Source: Labrenzia sp. CE80
GTDB lineage: Bacteria > Pseudomonadota > Alphaproteobacteria > Rhizobiales > Stappiaceae
Direction: 5' to 3'
Length of the DNA: 64,000 bases
Assembly: GCF_009650605.1 (NCBI RefSeq)
Contig: NZ_WAJT01000004.1
Coordinates: 433,986-497,985, forward strand
This document shows positions 8,555 to 17,449 of this stretch, in pieces; position 1 is the stretch's first letter, and each line of letters starts with the position of its first letter. A program made the position numbers and the translations under genes. The notes beneath the pieces are model-generated. The model did no database searches and had not been told where the DNA came from. It saw only the letters and a program-made list of their open reading frames with translations.

Positions 8555-9426
8555 TATGCCTTCTCCTCGACACACTTCCGCAGATAGTCGCCATACCCGG
8601 ATTTTCCAAAAATTGACGCCCTTTTGAGAACTTCGTTCGCGGTCATCCAACCGTTGTCAAAGGCAATTTCTTCCAGGCACGCAATCTTGAAACCCTGACG
8701 GTGTTCGATTGCACGCACAAATGCGGACGCCTCATGCATACTATCAATCGTTCCTGTATCAAGCCAAGCGTAGCCTCGTCCGAGCGTTGCGACGCGAAGG
8801 TCGCCGCGTGCCAGATAGGCCATGTTCACGTCAGTGATCTCCAATTCTCCCCGTCGAGATGGTTTCACATTCGCAGCAATATCCAGGACGTCATTATCGT
8901 AGAAATAGAGCCCGGTCACCGCCCAGTTTGACTTCGGCTGATCTGGCTTTTCCTCGATCCCCAGGGCCCTTCGCGTCTCACGTTCAAAGTTCACAACCCC
9001 ATATCGCTCGGGGTCAGCTACTTGATAGGCAAAGACCGTGGCCCCCACTGGCTCCGAAATCGCGCGCTTGCAAAGTCCGGACAGTCCTGCGCCGTAGTAG
9101 ATGTTGTCCCCAAGGATTAGGGCGCAAGGATCATTGCCGACGAACTCTCGACCGATGATAAAGGCTTCGGCTAGCCCGTTGGGAGAAGGTTGTTCCGCAA
9201 ATGAAAGTTTGATGCCAAACGCAGAACCGTCACCAAGAAGCTCCCGAAAAACAGGTAGATCACGCGGCGTGGAGATGACTAGAATCTCCGAGATTCCAGC
9301 CAGCATCAGAACGCTTAGCGGATAGTAGATCATCGGCTTATCGTAGACTGGCAAGATCTGCTTGGACACCGCCATAGTCAATGGATAAAGCCGCGTGCCG
9401 CTGCCGCCCGCGAGAATTATGCCTTT
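8554..9426 (-). CDS. rfbA: Glucose-1-phosphate thymidylyltransferase
   Basis: A 290-residue nucleotidyltransferase starting KGIILAGGSGTRLYPLT, the nucleotide-binding loop of the RmlA family, followed by KQILPVYDKPMIYYPLS, LILGDNIYYG (metal-binding Asp), GIEEKPDQPKSNWAVTGLYF and WLDTGTIDSMHEAS. The TTG start at 9426 has GGAG six bases upstream; an in-frame TTG five codons earlier is less likely. It makes dTDP-glucose from glucose-1-phosphate and dTTP, the first step of the L-rhamnose pathway. First gene of rfbACBD; the sugar probably feeds the surface polysaccharides encoded elsewhere in the window. Confidence 0.95.
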   Translation of the reverse strand, partial: KGIILAGGSGTRLYPLTMAVSKQILPVYDKPMIYYPLSVLMLAGISEILVISTPRDLPVFRELLGDGSAFGIKLSFAEQPSPNGLAEAFIIGREFVGNDPCALILGDNIYYGAGLSGLCKRAISEPVGATVFAYQVADPERYGVVNFERETRRALGIEEKPDQPKSNWAVTGLYFYDNDVLDIAANVKPSRRGELEITDVNMAYLARGDLRVATLGRGYAWLDTGTIDSMHEASAFVRAIEHRQGFKIACLEEIAFDNGWMTANEVLKRASIFGKSGYGDYLRKCVEEKA

Positions 9427-9906
9427 CAAGATGTACTCCAATCCGTAACCAACGTGACCCTTCGTGCGAATTCACGATCTAATTAGACCAATACAACAAT
9501 CAAATCGAGCTACGTTTTTGGGACACAATCTCACGCGGCGCTTCTAAATGAGACTGTTTTTTCGAAGCCGACAAGGCGGATCTTGTAGATCAGGCATGTC
9601 GAATCCAAAAACTGACCGCGCGGATGAATAGCACTCTCCGGGAACATGAAAGCTAACAAGAACGCAGCAAACGTCGACTCCAGTGCTCGGCCGCTCACCA
9701 ATCTGCAGTGTACTAGGGCAATATTGAAAGGCTCTAAGTCAGAGTGTTGAGCCTGACAATCTCCCGGTCAGATCGTATTAAGGTTCCGAAAAGACTGTAT
9801 GCGTCCGACTTCGCGCACGGAGCACGCCTACAATTCAGTCAACGATGACGAAGCGTAGAGAGGCTGCGTAGATCTCCAACCGAGAGAAGCGCGTCGCTTC
9901 ATGTTG
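9427..9906. other. Intergenic region without recognised gene
   Basis: About 480 bases between rfbA and the metalloprotease end. It must contain the rfbACBD promoter (reading leftward); the AT-richer stretch near 9475-9510 is the likeliest place. No protein, RNA gene or convincing repeat was seen. Confidence 0.5.
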
Positions 9907-11202
9907 TCAGAAGATAAAATCAGAAGATGATATCTCTGACTCGGAGGTATCAATGATCAAAATTGTACCGCTGCCGGTGTCAATTAGAACATCGGCGCCC
10001 GATTGACTGATCGACAGGTCAGAAATACCAGACAGTCCAAGGGCAGTGAGATCTATGGAATCGCTACCCATCTCTCCGAAATCATTGATCGTGTCGTTGC
10101 CAAATGAAGTGCCAAACTCAAAGACATCGTTGTCTCCGCGGCCATATAGGTCGTCGTCACCACTGCCGCCGATGATTGTGTCGTTGCCATCGCCACCGTA
10201 CACGAGGTCATCGCCCGACCCTGCGTTCACCCAATCATTCCCGTCAGCCGCATAAACAGTGTCGTCACCGCTGCCGCCATAAATGGTATCGGAACCTTCA
10301 CGTGCACCTATGCGGTCGTTGTTGTTGCCTCCGTTGACATAATCTTCTCCAGACCCGGCCCAGATTGTGTCATTGCCTGTCTCGCCATAAAGGCGGTCAT
10401 CGCCGGAAACTCCAAAGAATTTATCACTTCCAGTTCCTGCGTAAATCGTATCGTCACCTGCACCGCCGCCGACGATATCGTCGCCGGTACCTGATTCAAT
10501 ATAGTCATCTCCAAGGTCGCCTGAGCCTGCAAAAATGGAGTCATTCCCAGCATAGCCATAGATGGTATCATCGCCGCCTCCGCCGCTCATAAAGTCGGCG
10601 TCGCTGGTCCCACTTAGGACCTCATCAGCGCTACCACCTATAAAGTCGTCGGCCTCGGCCGCGCCATAGATGATCTCGATCCCATAGATATCCCAATAGT
10701 GTAGGTCTGTCTGGTCGACCGAATAGGCGTACATTAATGTATCAGGGTTGGTAGGGTGTCCCAGCCCGATAGAATGGCCGATTTCATGCAGCGCAACGGC
10801 ATAAAAATTTGCTTGCGACCCAACATAGTCTGGATCTGTCGACCAGTTCTCCTCGTAGTCGAATCTAATCTCTGCCTCTGACAAGGAGTCATAGTCACCA
10901 TTCGAGTAGTAGTAGTACCAGGAGGCTTCTCCCAAGGTGCCGCTCGCGCCGTCGATCTGGTCCCAGCCGAGGCGTATATCGACGCTAGAATTGTCAGAAA
11001 CCTCTACAAAGTCGATATCGGCGACGCTTTCCCATCTGTCGAAGGCGTCTCGAATTAAATTTTGGTATGTACTCGACGAAATCTGGAAGTCAAAATCGAA
11101 TATGTCACCCGAAGTCTCAGCAAAACTCCAGGTAACAGTTCCTCCCGAACTGCCTTCACTGGTGCCGCCCCACTTTTGACCATTCAAAATGTAGTTACTC
11201 AT
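9907..11202 (-). CDS. Secreted M10-like metalloprotease with RTX repeats
   Basis: A 431-residue protein. Residues ~1-165 form a matrixin/serralysin-like domain with the zinc motif HEIGHSIGLGH (His139, Glu140, His143, His149) and a Met-turn at TLMYAY. Residues ~175-375 hold many Ca-binding nonapeptides of the GGSGDDTIYG type that form a beta-roll, and the end (SEISSSDFIF) fits a type I secretion signal with a final hydrophobic run. There is no Sec signal. The start ATG (MSNYILNG) has a run of G before it; upstream codons in frame are not needed. It probably degrades extracellular protein and could use the type I exporter at 30.1-33.2 kb, though that is only an inference from the same window. 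Confidence 0.9.
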   Translation of the reverse strand: MSNYILNGQKWGGTSEGSSGGTVTWSFAETSGDIFDFDFQISSSTYQNLIRDAFDRWESVADIDFVEVSDNSSVDIRLGWDQIDGASGTLGEASWYYYYSNGDYDSLSEAEIRFDYEENWSTDPDYVGSQANFYAVALHEIGHSIGLGHPTNPDTLMYAYSVDQTDLHYWDIYGIEIIYGAAEADDFIGGSADEVLSGTSDADFMSGGGGDDTIYGYAGNDSIFAGSGDLGDDYIESGTGDDIVGGGAGDDTIYAGTGSDKFFGVSGDDRLYGETGNDTIWAGSGEDYVNGGNNNDRIGAREGSDTIYGGSGDDTVYAADGNDWVNAGSGDDLVYGGDGNDTIIGGSGDDDLYGRGDNDVFEFGTSFGNDTINDFGEMGSDSIDLTALGLSGISDLSISQSGADVLIDTGSGTILIIDTSESEISSSDFIF

Positions 11203-11840
11203 TATTCCCCCCAGCAAAAACAAAAATCGATGCAAATAAAATAGCATAAAGTGACGAAAATAGGTTTGATCACGAGCGGTTCTTAGGTGTTCTGTCTCGG
11301 TGTGTGAAGGTTTGGATTAAGGCTGAACCATTTTGCTCTCGAAGCTCCATCTTAGCGGATGTTTTTGGGGGGCGCTAGCTCGCGAGATGTCTAGAGTTTA
11401 ATCCAACTTTCAAGTGTCAATATTATCTCTAGGATGGACCTTCGATCAAAATGTAAGCGTCTGACGGCTTCTTTCTTCTTAACTTAGGTTCAGTCGCTTG
11501 ATTTGGCGGCTTGTACAACAAGTGCATTTGAGACGGCGTCAGAATGGCCCTGGGATGCTTTCGTCAACGCACTGCAGAGCATGAAGGCCTGCGGACGGTT
11601 GCGCGACAAACTGCGCGATTGAGACTTGGTGCAATGTTACCAGCCTGGGAGTTTGCCGACAGCGCCGGATACTGCTCTCCAAAGCGTCGCGCCTAAGGTT
11701 GAAAGGGGCCTGAAACGAACTGCATAATCAAAAATCTACACAAACATAACTTAGCTGTCGGCCTGCGCCAGTTTCGACGACTACTTCTAACATCTCCGTC
11801 AGCCACGGAGGCGACTTCTCACGCGGGATCAGAGCCCAAC
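11203..11840. other. Intergenic region, divergent promoters expected
   Basis: About 640 bases between the divergent metalloprotease and XRE-cupin regulator genes. AT-rich near both ends as expected for promoters, with no gene, tRNA or clear repeat recognised. An 8-base GGGGGG-containing site next to 11205 is the metalloprotease ribosome site. Confidence 0.5.
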
Positions 11841-12533
11841 ATGAAACGCCAAGAAAAAAAACGCCAAAACGCGGTTTCCGACAAAGATATCCAAAAGAAG
11901 GACGCGGGGTTGCCGCTTTCCCAGAACCCTCACGAAGTCAGGGAGGATAGAGAAAAAAAACTGGAGCTTGCGATTGGCTACGAAGTGCGCGCTCACCGAA
12001 AACAGCTCGGTATCACTGTGGCTGATCTAGCATCAGCGACGGGGCTTTCGGTCGGAATGCTGTCGAAAATGGAAAACGGGGTAATCTCACCCTCACTTTC
12101 TACGCTGCAATCCGTTGCCCGGGCCTTGGGGATTCCGATCACCGATCTCTTTAGACGCTTTGAAGGGCCTCGTAAGGCCGTCTTCGTTAAGGCCGGCGAG
12201 GGCGTGGAAAGCGAACGAAGGGGGACGCGGGCTGGTCACCAGTACAATCTTCTGGGTCACATCGAGGGCAATACCAGCGGTGTCGTTGTGGAGCCGTACC
12301 TGATCAGTTTGACCGAAAAATCCGACGTGTTCCCGACCTTTCAACATCTGGGAACGGAAGTGATCTACATGCTCGAAGGCCGGGTCGTCTACCGACATGG
12401 CGACATGACCTATGAGATGGTTGAAGGTGACAGCCTGGTCTTTGATGCCGACGCTCCACACGGTCCAGAAGTGCTTGTTGAGCTACCCATCCGGTACCTG
12501 TCTATTATCTCCTATCCACAGAGGCCAGGGTAG
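11841..12533 (+). CDS. XRE-family transcriptional regulator with cupin sensor
   Basis: A 230-residue regulator. Residues ~45-108 are an XRE helix-turn-helix (IGYEVRAHRKQLGITVADLA, LSVGMLSKMENGVISPSLSTL), and residues ~150-225 are a cupin domain (HLGTEVIYMLEGRVVYRHGD, EGDSLVFDADAPHGP). The first 40 residues are lysine-rich and variable, so a later start is possible. It lies 120 bases upstream of glxB in the same direction, with a palindrome between them, so it likely controls glxBCD-glnT in response to a small-molecule ligand bound by the cupin. Similar regulators often precede this kind of nitrogen cluster. Confidence 0.88.
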   Translation: MKRQEKKRQNAVSDKDIQKKDAGLPLSQNPHEVREDREKKLELAIGYEVRAHRKQLGITVADLASATGLSVGMLSKMENGVISPSLSTLQSVARALGIPITDLFRRFEGPRKAVFVKAGEGVESERRGTRAGHQYNLLGHIEGNTSGVVVEPYLISLTEKSDVFPTFQHLGTEVIYMLEGRVVYRHGDMTYEMVEGDSLVFDADAPHGPEVLVELPIRYLSIISYPQRPG

Positions 12534-12558
12534 GCGCGTAATTGTGTACTTAACTCTG

Positions 12559-12582
12559 AAAATTCTTCTTAAGAAAATTTTA
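12559..12582. promoter_or_regulatory. Palindrome centred on TTCTTAAGAA before glxB
   Basis: A perfect 10-base palindrome TTCTTAAGAA at 12566-12575 with partly symmetrical AT-rich flanks lies about 80 bases upstream of glxB and just after the XRE-cupin gene. It is a plausible operator for that regulator; it could also be just AT-rich promoter DNA. Confidence 0.4.
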
Positions 12583-12653
12583 TTCTTCATAGTTGAGTTG
12601 CGCTGAAGTGGCTGCTAACGTCCGTCTAGATTTGGAATGGAGGTCGGTGTGCC

Positions 12654-13550
12654 ATGTGTGGCATCGTAGGATTGTTTTTGAAGGACAAGTCACTGGAACC
12701 TCAGCTTGGCCAGCTTTTGTCGGACATGCTGGTTACCATGACCAGTCGAGGGCCGGACAGCGCTGGAATTGCTATCTACACAAAAGGTGAGATAGGTAAG
12801 TGCAAGATTACGATTCAGTCGTCAGATCCTGTTGTGGACTTTGCAGGTCTTCAAGAAGACCTAGCAAAGGCGCTGGGAATCCATGCCACCGCTGAGGTGA
12901 AATCCACCCATGCAGTGATTGCCCTGCCCGAAAACCGTATCGATGATGCACTTGCGGCGCTTCGTGGCCTGCGACCAAACGTGAAATTTACGAGCAGCGG
13001 CGAGAATGTCGAGATCTTCAAGGAGGTCGGGCTTCCGAAGGATGTTGCTGCCCGTTTCCGCATTGAAACCATGGCTGGGAGCCATGGTATCGGCCATACC
13101 CGTATGGCAACGGAATCGGCGGTGACTACGAACGGTGCGCATCCATTTTCTACCGGAACAGACCAATGTCTCGTGCACAATGGCTCGCTGTCCAACCACA
13201 ACAATTTGCGCCGGCAGTTGCGCAAGGCTGGCATGTCTTTCGATACAGAAAACGACAGCGAAGTGGCGGCAGCCTATGTCTCTGAAAAACTGGCGTCCGG
13301 TAAATCTCTGGCCGAGGCGCTCGAAGCCGGACTGAAAGATCTGGACGGCTTCTATACGTTTGTCGTTGGAACGCGGTCCGGGCTCGGCGTTCTACGCGAT
13401 CCGATCGCCTGCAAACCCGCCGTCATGGCCGAGACCGATCGCTATGTCGCTTTCGGGTCCGAATACTGTGCACTTGCCGGTTTGCCGGGGATTGCAACTG
13501 CACGGATTTGGGAACCCGAACCGGCAACGGTCTATTTCTGGGAGCATTGA
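12654..13550 (+). CDS. glxB: Class II glutamine amidotransferase subunit (GlxB/MgsA)
   Basis: A 298-residue N-terminal nucleophile glutaminase: it begins MCGIVGLF, so after Met removal Cys1 is the catalytic nucleophile, with SRGPDSAGIAIY, GHTRMATESAVTTNGAHPF (substrate loop) and CLVHNGSLSNHNNLR. It corresponds to the amidotransferase domain of glutamate synthase GltB made as a separate protein. It would release ammonia from glutamine or act with the next two subunits on methylamine-derived substrates. The order with glxC, glxD and glnT matches glxBCD-glnT of rhizobia and mgsABC-gmaS of methylamine users; I cannot distinguish these from sequence alone. Confidence 0.88.
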   Translation: MCGIVGLFLKDKSLEPQLGQLLSDMLVTMTSRGPDSAGIAIYTKGEIGKCKITIQSSDPVVDFAGLQEDLAKALGIHATAEVKSTHAVIALPENRIDDALAALRGLRPNVKFTSSGENVEIFKEVGLPKDVAARFRIETMAGSHGIGHTRMATESAVTTNGAHPFSTGTDQCLVHNGSLSNHNNLRRQLRKAGMSFDTENDSEVAAAYVSEKLASGKSLAEALEAGLKDLDGFYTFVVGTRSGLGVLRDPIACKPAVMAETDRYVAFGSEYCALAGLPGIATARIWEPEPATVYFWEH

Positions 13551-13551
13551 A

Positions 13552-14238
13552 ATGCCTACGTTCGATCTGGCTGAAGATCCGCTTCGTGATCTCAATCAGG
13601 CTCTTCACGCAATCTGTTCAACAACAGAGGGCCTAACGTTCGAAGTACTTAATCCTGGCGGTAGCCATGCCGTCGCGGTGGGCCTCGACGCGCCGGTTCG
13701 CGTCGATGTTAGGGGGAGCGTCGGCTACTACTGCGCCGGCATGAACGCGAAGGCGACGGTAACTGTCCACGGCAATGCCGGACCAGGCGTTGCAGAAAAC
13801 ATGATGTCCGGCGAGGTTGTCATCAAGGGGGACGCCAGCCAGTACGCCGGCGCGACCGGCCATGGAGGTTTGCTTGTGATAGAGGGCAATGCCTCCTCTA
13901 GATGCGGGATCTCGATGAAAGGTATCGACATCGTGGTGAAGGGCAATATCGGGCATATGTCCGCATTCATGGCCCAGTCGGGAAACTTGGTGGTGCTGGG
14001 CGACGCGGGGGACGCGCTTGGTGACTCCCTTTATGAGGCGCGCCTGTTTGTTCGTGGCACCGTCAAAAGCCTCGGCGCAGACTGTGTGGCCAAGGAAATG
14101 CGTCCGGAACACATTGAATTTCTGAAGGATGTTCTGAAACGTGCAGGTTTGAGCAATGTCCATCCGGAGGAATTCGTGCGCTACGGTTCTGCTCGCCAGC
14201 TCTACAATTTTAGTATCGACAACGTAGACGCTTACTAA
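13552..14238 (+). CDS. glxC: Glutamate synthase GXGXG-domain subunit (GlxC/MgsB)
   Basis: A 228-residue beta-helix protein equal to the C-terminal GXGXG domain of GltB. Repeats such as GSVGYYCAGMNAKATVTVHG, AGPGVAENMMSGEVVIKG and QYAGATGHGGLLVIEG run through residues ~45-165. The ATG start lies one base after the glxB stop; the long in-frame extension seen upstream overlaps glxB and is not real. It would be a structural subunit in a three-part enzyme with GlxB and GlxD, making glutamate or N-methylglutamate. Confidence 0.88.
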   Translation: MPTFDLAEDPLRDLNQALHAICSTTEGLTFEVLNPGGSHAVAVGLDAPVRVDVRGSVGYYCAGMNAKATVTVHGNAGPGVAENMMSGEVVIKGDASQYAGATGHGGLLVIEGNASSRCGISMKGIDIVVKGNIGHMSAFMAQSGNLVVLGDAGDALGDSLYEARLFVRGTVKSLGADCVAKEMRPEHIEFLKDVLKRAGLSNVHPEEFVRYGSARQLYNFSIDNVDAY

Positions 14239-14247
14239 GGGCCAGAT

Positions 14248-15576
14248 ATGTCATTTCAGAACCGGACCACGCCGCCGCGTCAGTCAAGCACCTTCGACGA
14301 GTATACGCTTTCCGAGATCCGCCGAGCTGCAGCTACCGGTATCTATGATATTCGCGGTGGCGGTGCAAAACGTAAGGTACCGCACTTCGACGACCTTCTT
14401 TTTCTTGGCGCATCGATGTCCAGGTATCCGCTGGAAGGGTATCGGGAGGCATGCAACACCAATGTAATTCTGGGTTCCCGCTTTGCGAAGAAGCCTATCG
14501 AGCTCAAAATACCGATCACCATTGCCGGGATGAGTTTCGGATCTTTGTCAGGCCCGGCCAAGGAAGCTCTAGGCCGGGGTGCTTCCAGCGCAGGGACATC
14601 GACTACGACAGGCGACGGCGGTATGACCGAAGAGGAGCGCGGCCATTCCGACTTGCTGGTGTATCAGTACCTACCATCCCGTTACGGCATGAACCCGCGC
14701 GACCTGCGGCGCGCGGATGCGATCGAAGTGGTTGTCGGACAAGGGGCCAAGCCCGGCGGGGGAGGAATGCTTCTTGGACAAAAGATCTCAGATCGGGTTG
14801 CTGAAATGCGAACTCTTCCGAAGGCTATAGATCAGCGCTCTGCCTGCCGTCACCCCGATTGGACCGGTCCGGACGATCTTGAAATTAAGATCCAGGAGTT
14901 GCGTGAAATCACGGATTGGGAAAAACCGATCTACGTTAAGATTGGCGGTGCGCGGCCGTACTACGACACGGCTCTTGCGGTCAAGGCTGGGGCCGACGTG
15001 GTTGTTCTGGACGGCATGCAAGGCGGAACCGCGGCCACCCAGGAGATCTTCATAGAGCATGTCGGGCAACCGACGTTAGCGTGCATTCGCCCTGCGGTTC
15101 AGGCCCTGCAGGACTTGGGCATGTATCGAAAGGTTCAGCTCGTCATTTCCGGCGGGATTCGCAATGGCGCCGATGTGGCCAAGGCGCTTGCGCTTGGCGC
15201 AGACGCGGTTTCCATTGGAACGGCCGCTTTGGTTGCAATCGGTGACAATGATCCACGGTGGGAGAAGGAGTACCAGGCACTCGGCTCCACAGCGGGGGCG
15301 TATGACGACTGGCATGAAGGCAAGGATCCGGCGGGAATTTCTACACAGGATCCAGAACTTTCGAGGCGGCTGGATCCGGAGGGAGCCGGACGTCGTCTTG
15401 CCAACTACCTTAAGGTCATGACTCTCGAGACTCAGACGATTGCACGCGCCTGCGGCAAGAACCATGTCCACAACCTTGAGCCGGAAGACTTGTGTGCGCT
15501 GACCATAGAAGCAGCTGCGATGGCGCGGGTCCCTCTGGCAGGAACCGATTGGGTTCCTGGTCAAAAGGGTCTTTAG
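14248..15576 (+). CDS. glxD: Glutamate synthase FMN-domain subunit (GlxD/MgsC)
   Basis: A 442-residue protein corresponding to the central and FMN-binding domain of GltB, a TIM-barrel. Motifs include ITIAGMSFGSLSGPAKEALG, STTTGDGGMTEEE, GQGAKPGGGGMLLGQKIS, DVVVLDGMQGGTAATQE and VISGGIRNGADVAKALALGA. Cysteines for an iron-sulfur cluster in the usual GltB position are not obvious beyond scattered ones. In the classical enzyme this part joins ammonia and 2-oxoglutarate; in methylamine users, the homologous subunit is part of N-methylglutamate synthase. Third gene of the cluster, nine bases after glxC. Confidence 0.88.
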   Translation: MSFQNRTTPPRQSSTFDEYTLSEIRRAAATGIYDIRGGGAKRKVPHFDDLLFLGASMSRYPLEGYREACNTNVILGSRFAKKPIELKIPITIAGMSFGSLSGPAKEALGRGASSAGTSTTTGDGGMTEEERGHSDLLVYQYLPSRYGMNPRDLRRADAIEVVVGQGAKPGGGGMLLGQKISDRVAEMRTLPKAIDQRSACRHPDWTGPDDLEIKIQELREITDWEKPIYVKIGGARPYYDTALAVKAGADVVVLDGMQGGTAATQEIFIEHVGQPTLACIRPAVQALQDLGMYRKVQLVISGGIRNGADVAKALALGADAVSIGTAALVAIGDNDPRWEKEYQALGSTAGAYDDWHEGKDPAGISTQDPELSRRLDPEGAGRRLANYLKVMTLETQTIARACGKNHVHNLEPEDLCALTIEAAAMARVPLAGTDWVPGQKGL

Positions 15577-15649
15577 CGCTTCAGAACCGCAGCAGTGAGA
15601 GTTTCGATTGGCACAGATGAAAAAACTCAGATGGGAACGAGGATCTTAA

Positions 15650-16957
15650 ATGACTGTTGATCTTGCAGCTTTTGCGAAAGAGAAAGGGGTCAAGTATTTC
15701 ATGATCTCTTTCACTGACCTGTTCGGCTACCAGCGGGCCAAGCTGGTGCCAGCGGCGGCCATCTCGGACATGCAAAGTGAGGGGGCTGGATTTGCAGGCT
15801 TCGCCACTTGGCTGGACATGTCACCGGCAGATTCCGACCTGTTTGCAATCCCCGATGCTTCGTCTGTTATCCAGCTTCCGTGGAAGCGAGATGTGGCCTG
15901 GGTCGCCGCGGACTGCGTGATGGATGGCGAGTTCGTCGAGCAGGCGCCACGCAACACGTTGAAGCGCCTTGACGAGGCTGCGAGAACGCAAGGGCTTCGT
16001 GTCAAAACTGGCGTCGAGGCCGAGTACTTTCTGACCTTGCCCGATGGTTCGGAAATATCCGATCCACTCGATACCGCAGTTAAGCCCTGTTACGACCAGC
16101 AGGCGGTCATGCGGCGATACGATGTGATCTCCGAGATTTGTGACTACATGCTGGAACTGGGCTGGGGTCCCTACCAGAACGACCACGAAGACGCCAATGG
16201 TCAGTTTGAGATGAACTGGGATTTCGACGACGCCCTCAAAACGGCTGACAAGCACTCCTTCTTTAAGTTCATGGTAAAGTCAGTTGCCGAGAAACATGGT
16301 CTGCGTGCGACTTTCATGCCCAAGCCGTTCAAGCACCTAACGGGCAATGGATGTCATTGCCATATTTCCATGTGGAATTTGGACGGCTCCAAAAATGTCT
16401 TTGCAGACGGCTCCATGGAACTTGGCCTGTCGGTTGAGGGACGGCATTTTCTCGGCGGAATCATGGCTCATGCGGAGGCATTGGCGGCTATCACCAATCC
16501 GGTGGTGAATTCCTATAAGAGGATCAACGCACCACGCACGATGTCGGGCGCGACTTGGTCCCCGAACTCCATCACTTGGACGGGCAACAACCGTACGCAT
16601 ATGGTTCGCGTGCCAGGACCTGGCCGGTTCGAATTGCGTCTGCCCGACGGAGCGGCAAACCCGTATCTTCTGCAGGCGGTTGTCATCGCGGCAGGCCTGA
16701 ACGGCCTGGAGGAAAAGGCCGATCCGGGCAAACGCTACGACATCGACATGTATGCCGAAGGTCACCTTGTGCAAGAGGCCGCGCGTCTCCCGCTTAATCT
16801 TCTTGATGCGCTTCGGGCCTATGATTCAGATGCACGCCTCAAGTCATCCATGGGCGACAGCTTCTCTGCTTCGTATCTTAAGCTGAAACAGACCGAATGG
16901 ACGTCCTATACATCTCATCTGACAGAATGGGAAATACAGAACACCCTAGACATCTAG
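15650..16957 (+). CDS. glnT: Type III glutamine synthetase / GmaS-like ligase
   Basis: A 435-residue glutamine synthetase-fold ligase. Visible are KYFMISFTDLFGYQRAKLVP, the Glu-rich metal site TGVEAEYFLTL, NDHEDANGQFEMNWDF, TGNGCHCHISMW, NPVVNSYKRINAPRT and FELRLPDGAANPYLLQA. The size and motifs fit GlnT (glutamine synthetase III of rhizobia) and gamma-glutamylmethylamide synthetase GmaS, which are close relatives. It lies 73 bases after glxD, in one apparent operon. The methylglutamate dehydrogenase genes (mgdABCD) that normally accompany gmaS are not in the window, so an assignment as ammonia-assimilating GlnT is at least as likely. Confidence 0.82.
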   Translation: MTVDLAAFAKEKGVKYFMISFTDLFGYQRAKLVPAAAISDMQSEGAGFAGFATWLDMSPADSDLFAIPDASSVIQLPWKRDVAWVAADCVMDGEFVEQAPRNTLKRLDEAARTQGLRVKTGVEAEYFLTLPDGSEISDPLDTAVKPCYDQQAVMRRYDVISEICDYMLELGWGPYQNDHEDANGQFEMNWDFDDALKTADKHSFFKFMVKSVAEKHGLRATFMPKPFKHLTGNGCHCHISMWNLDGSKNVFADGSMELGLSVEGRHFLGGIMAHAEALAAITNPVVNSYKRINAPRTMSGATWSPNSITWTGNNRTHMVRVPGPGRFELRLPDGAANPYLLQAVVIAAGLNGLEEKADPGKRYDIDMYAEGHLVQEAARLPLNLLDALRAYDSDARLKSSMGDSFSASYLKLKQTEWTSYTSHLTEWEIQNTLDI

Positions 16958-17380
16958 TCCACTTATCCGGCTCGTCGATCTGGGCCCGCGGGCAAACCAC
17001 CCTTCAAGCTAAGAGAATTCTAGAACGAAACCTTTTTGCTAAACTTATAGATCAAGGCCGCGAGTGATGTGCTCCGAGCATTCGACGATATTACTGGTCT
17101 TCGGGGTCAATATAATGAAAGAACGGCTCCACCGTCTTTGCCAAATCTGACGCCCTAGTAGCTGAACGAGGGTCGATAGCGGCGAGTGTCGGCCGAAGAC
17201 TTTAAAGACAGTTGCCCAGTCGCCAGAGCGTGCGATGACGCAAAGCCAACATAATCGCCGCACTCTCGACTGACAGAACAGTCGAACGTGGTCTCAGTCC
17301 CTTCTTGACTACTTTGTATAGTCCGACGGATCGCCAAATGGTTCAAGGCTAGAAGCCCTCTACCACCGCGGATCGTCATG
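16958..17380. other. Intergenic region, leader of the H-NOX operon
   Basis: About 420 bases between glnT and the H-NOX operator. Nothing recognisable as a protein or RNA gene. TTGACT near 17307 resembles a -35 box but has no good -10 partner. The right edge joins the operator at 17381-17396. Confidence 0.45.
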
Positions 17381-17396
17381 ATCCCCAAATGGGGAT
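17381..17396. promoter_or_regulatory. Operator 1: ATCCCC-AAAT-GGGGAT inverted repeat
   Basis: A 16-base inverted repeat ATCCCCAAATGGGGAT, centre 61.5 bases upstream of the H-NOX start codon. A TTATGG-like -10 element sits ~31 bases downstream of the centre, so the site would be centred near -42 of a transcript, typical of an activator that contacts RNA polymerase at -35. The same sequence precedes two other operons of this island. Confidence 0.6.
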
Positions 17397-17449
17397 GTTT
17401 GATGACAACCAACGCGTGTTATGGTCCTGGAAAATCTAGGGAGAAGGCT

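Noticed and set aside
10020..10700. Repeated GTC/ATC-rich motif on the plus strand
   Set aside because: It is the complement of RTX codons of the metalloprotease, not a separate repeat array.
17045..17263. A 72-residue minus-strand open frame upstream of the H-NOX operon
   Set aside because: No recognisable domain, no ribosome site, and it lies in a leader region; treated as non-coding.
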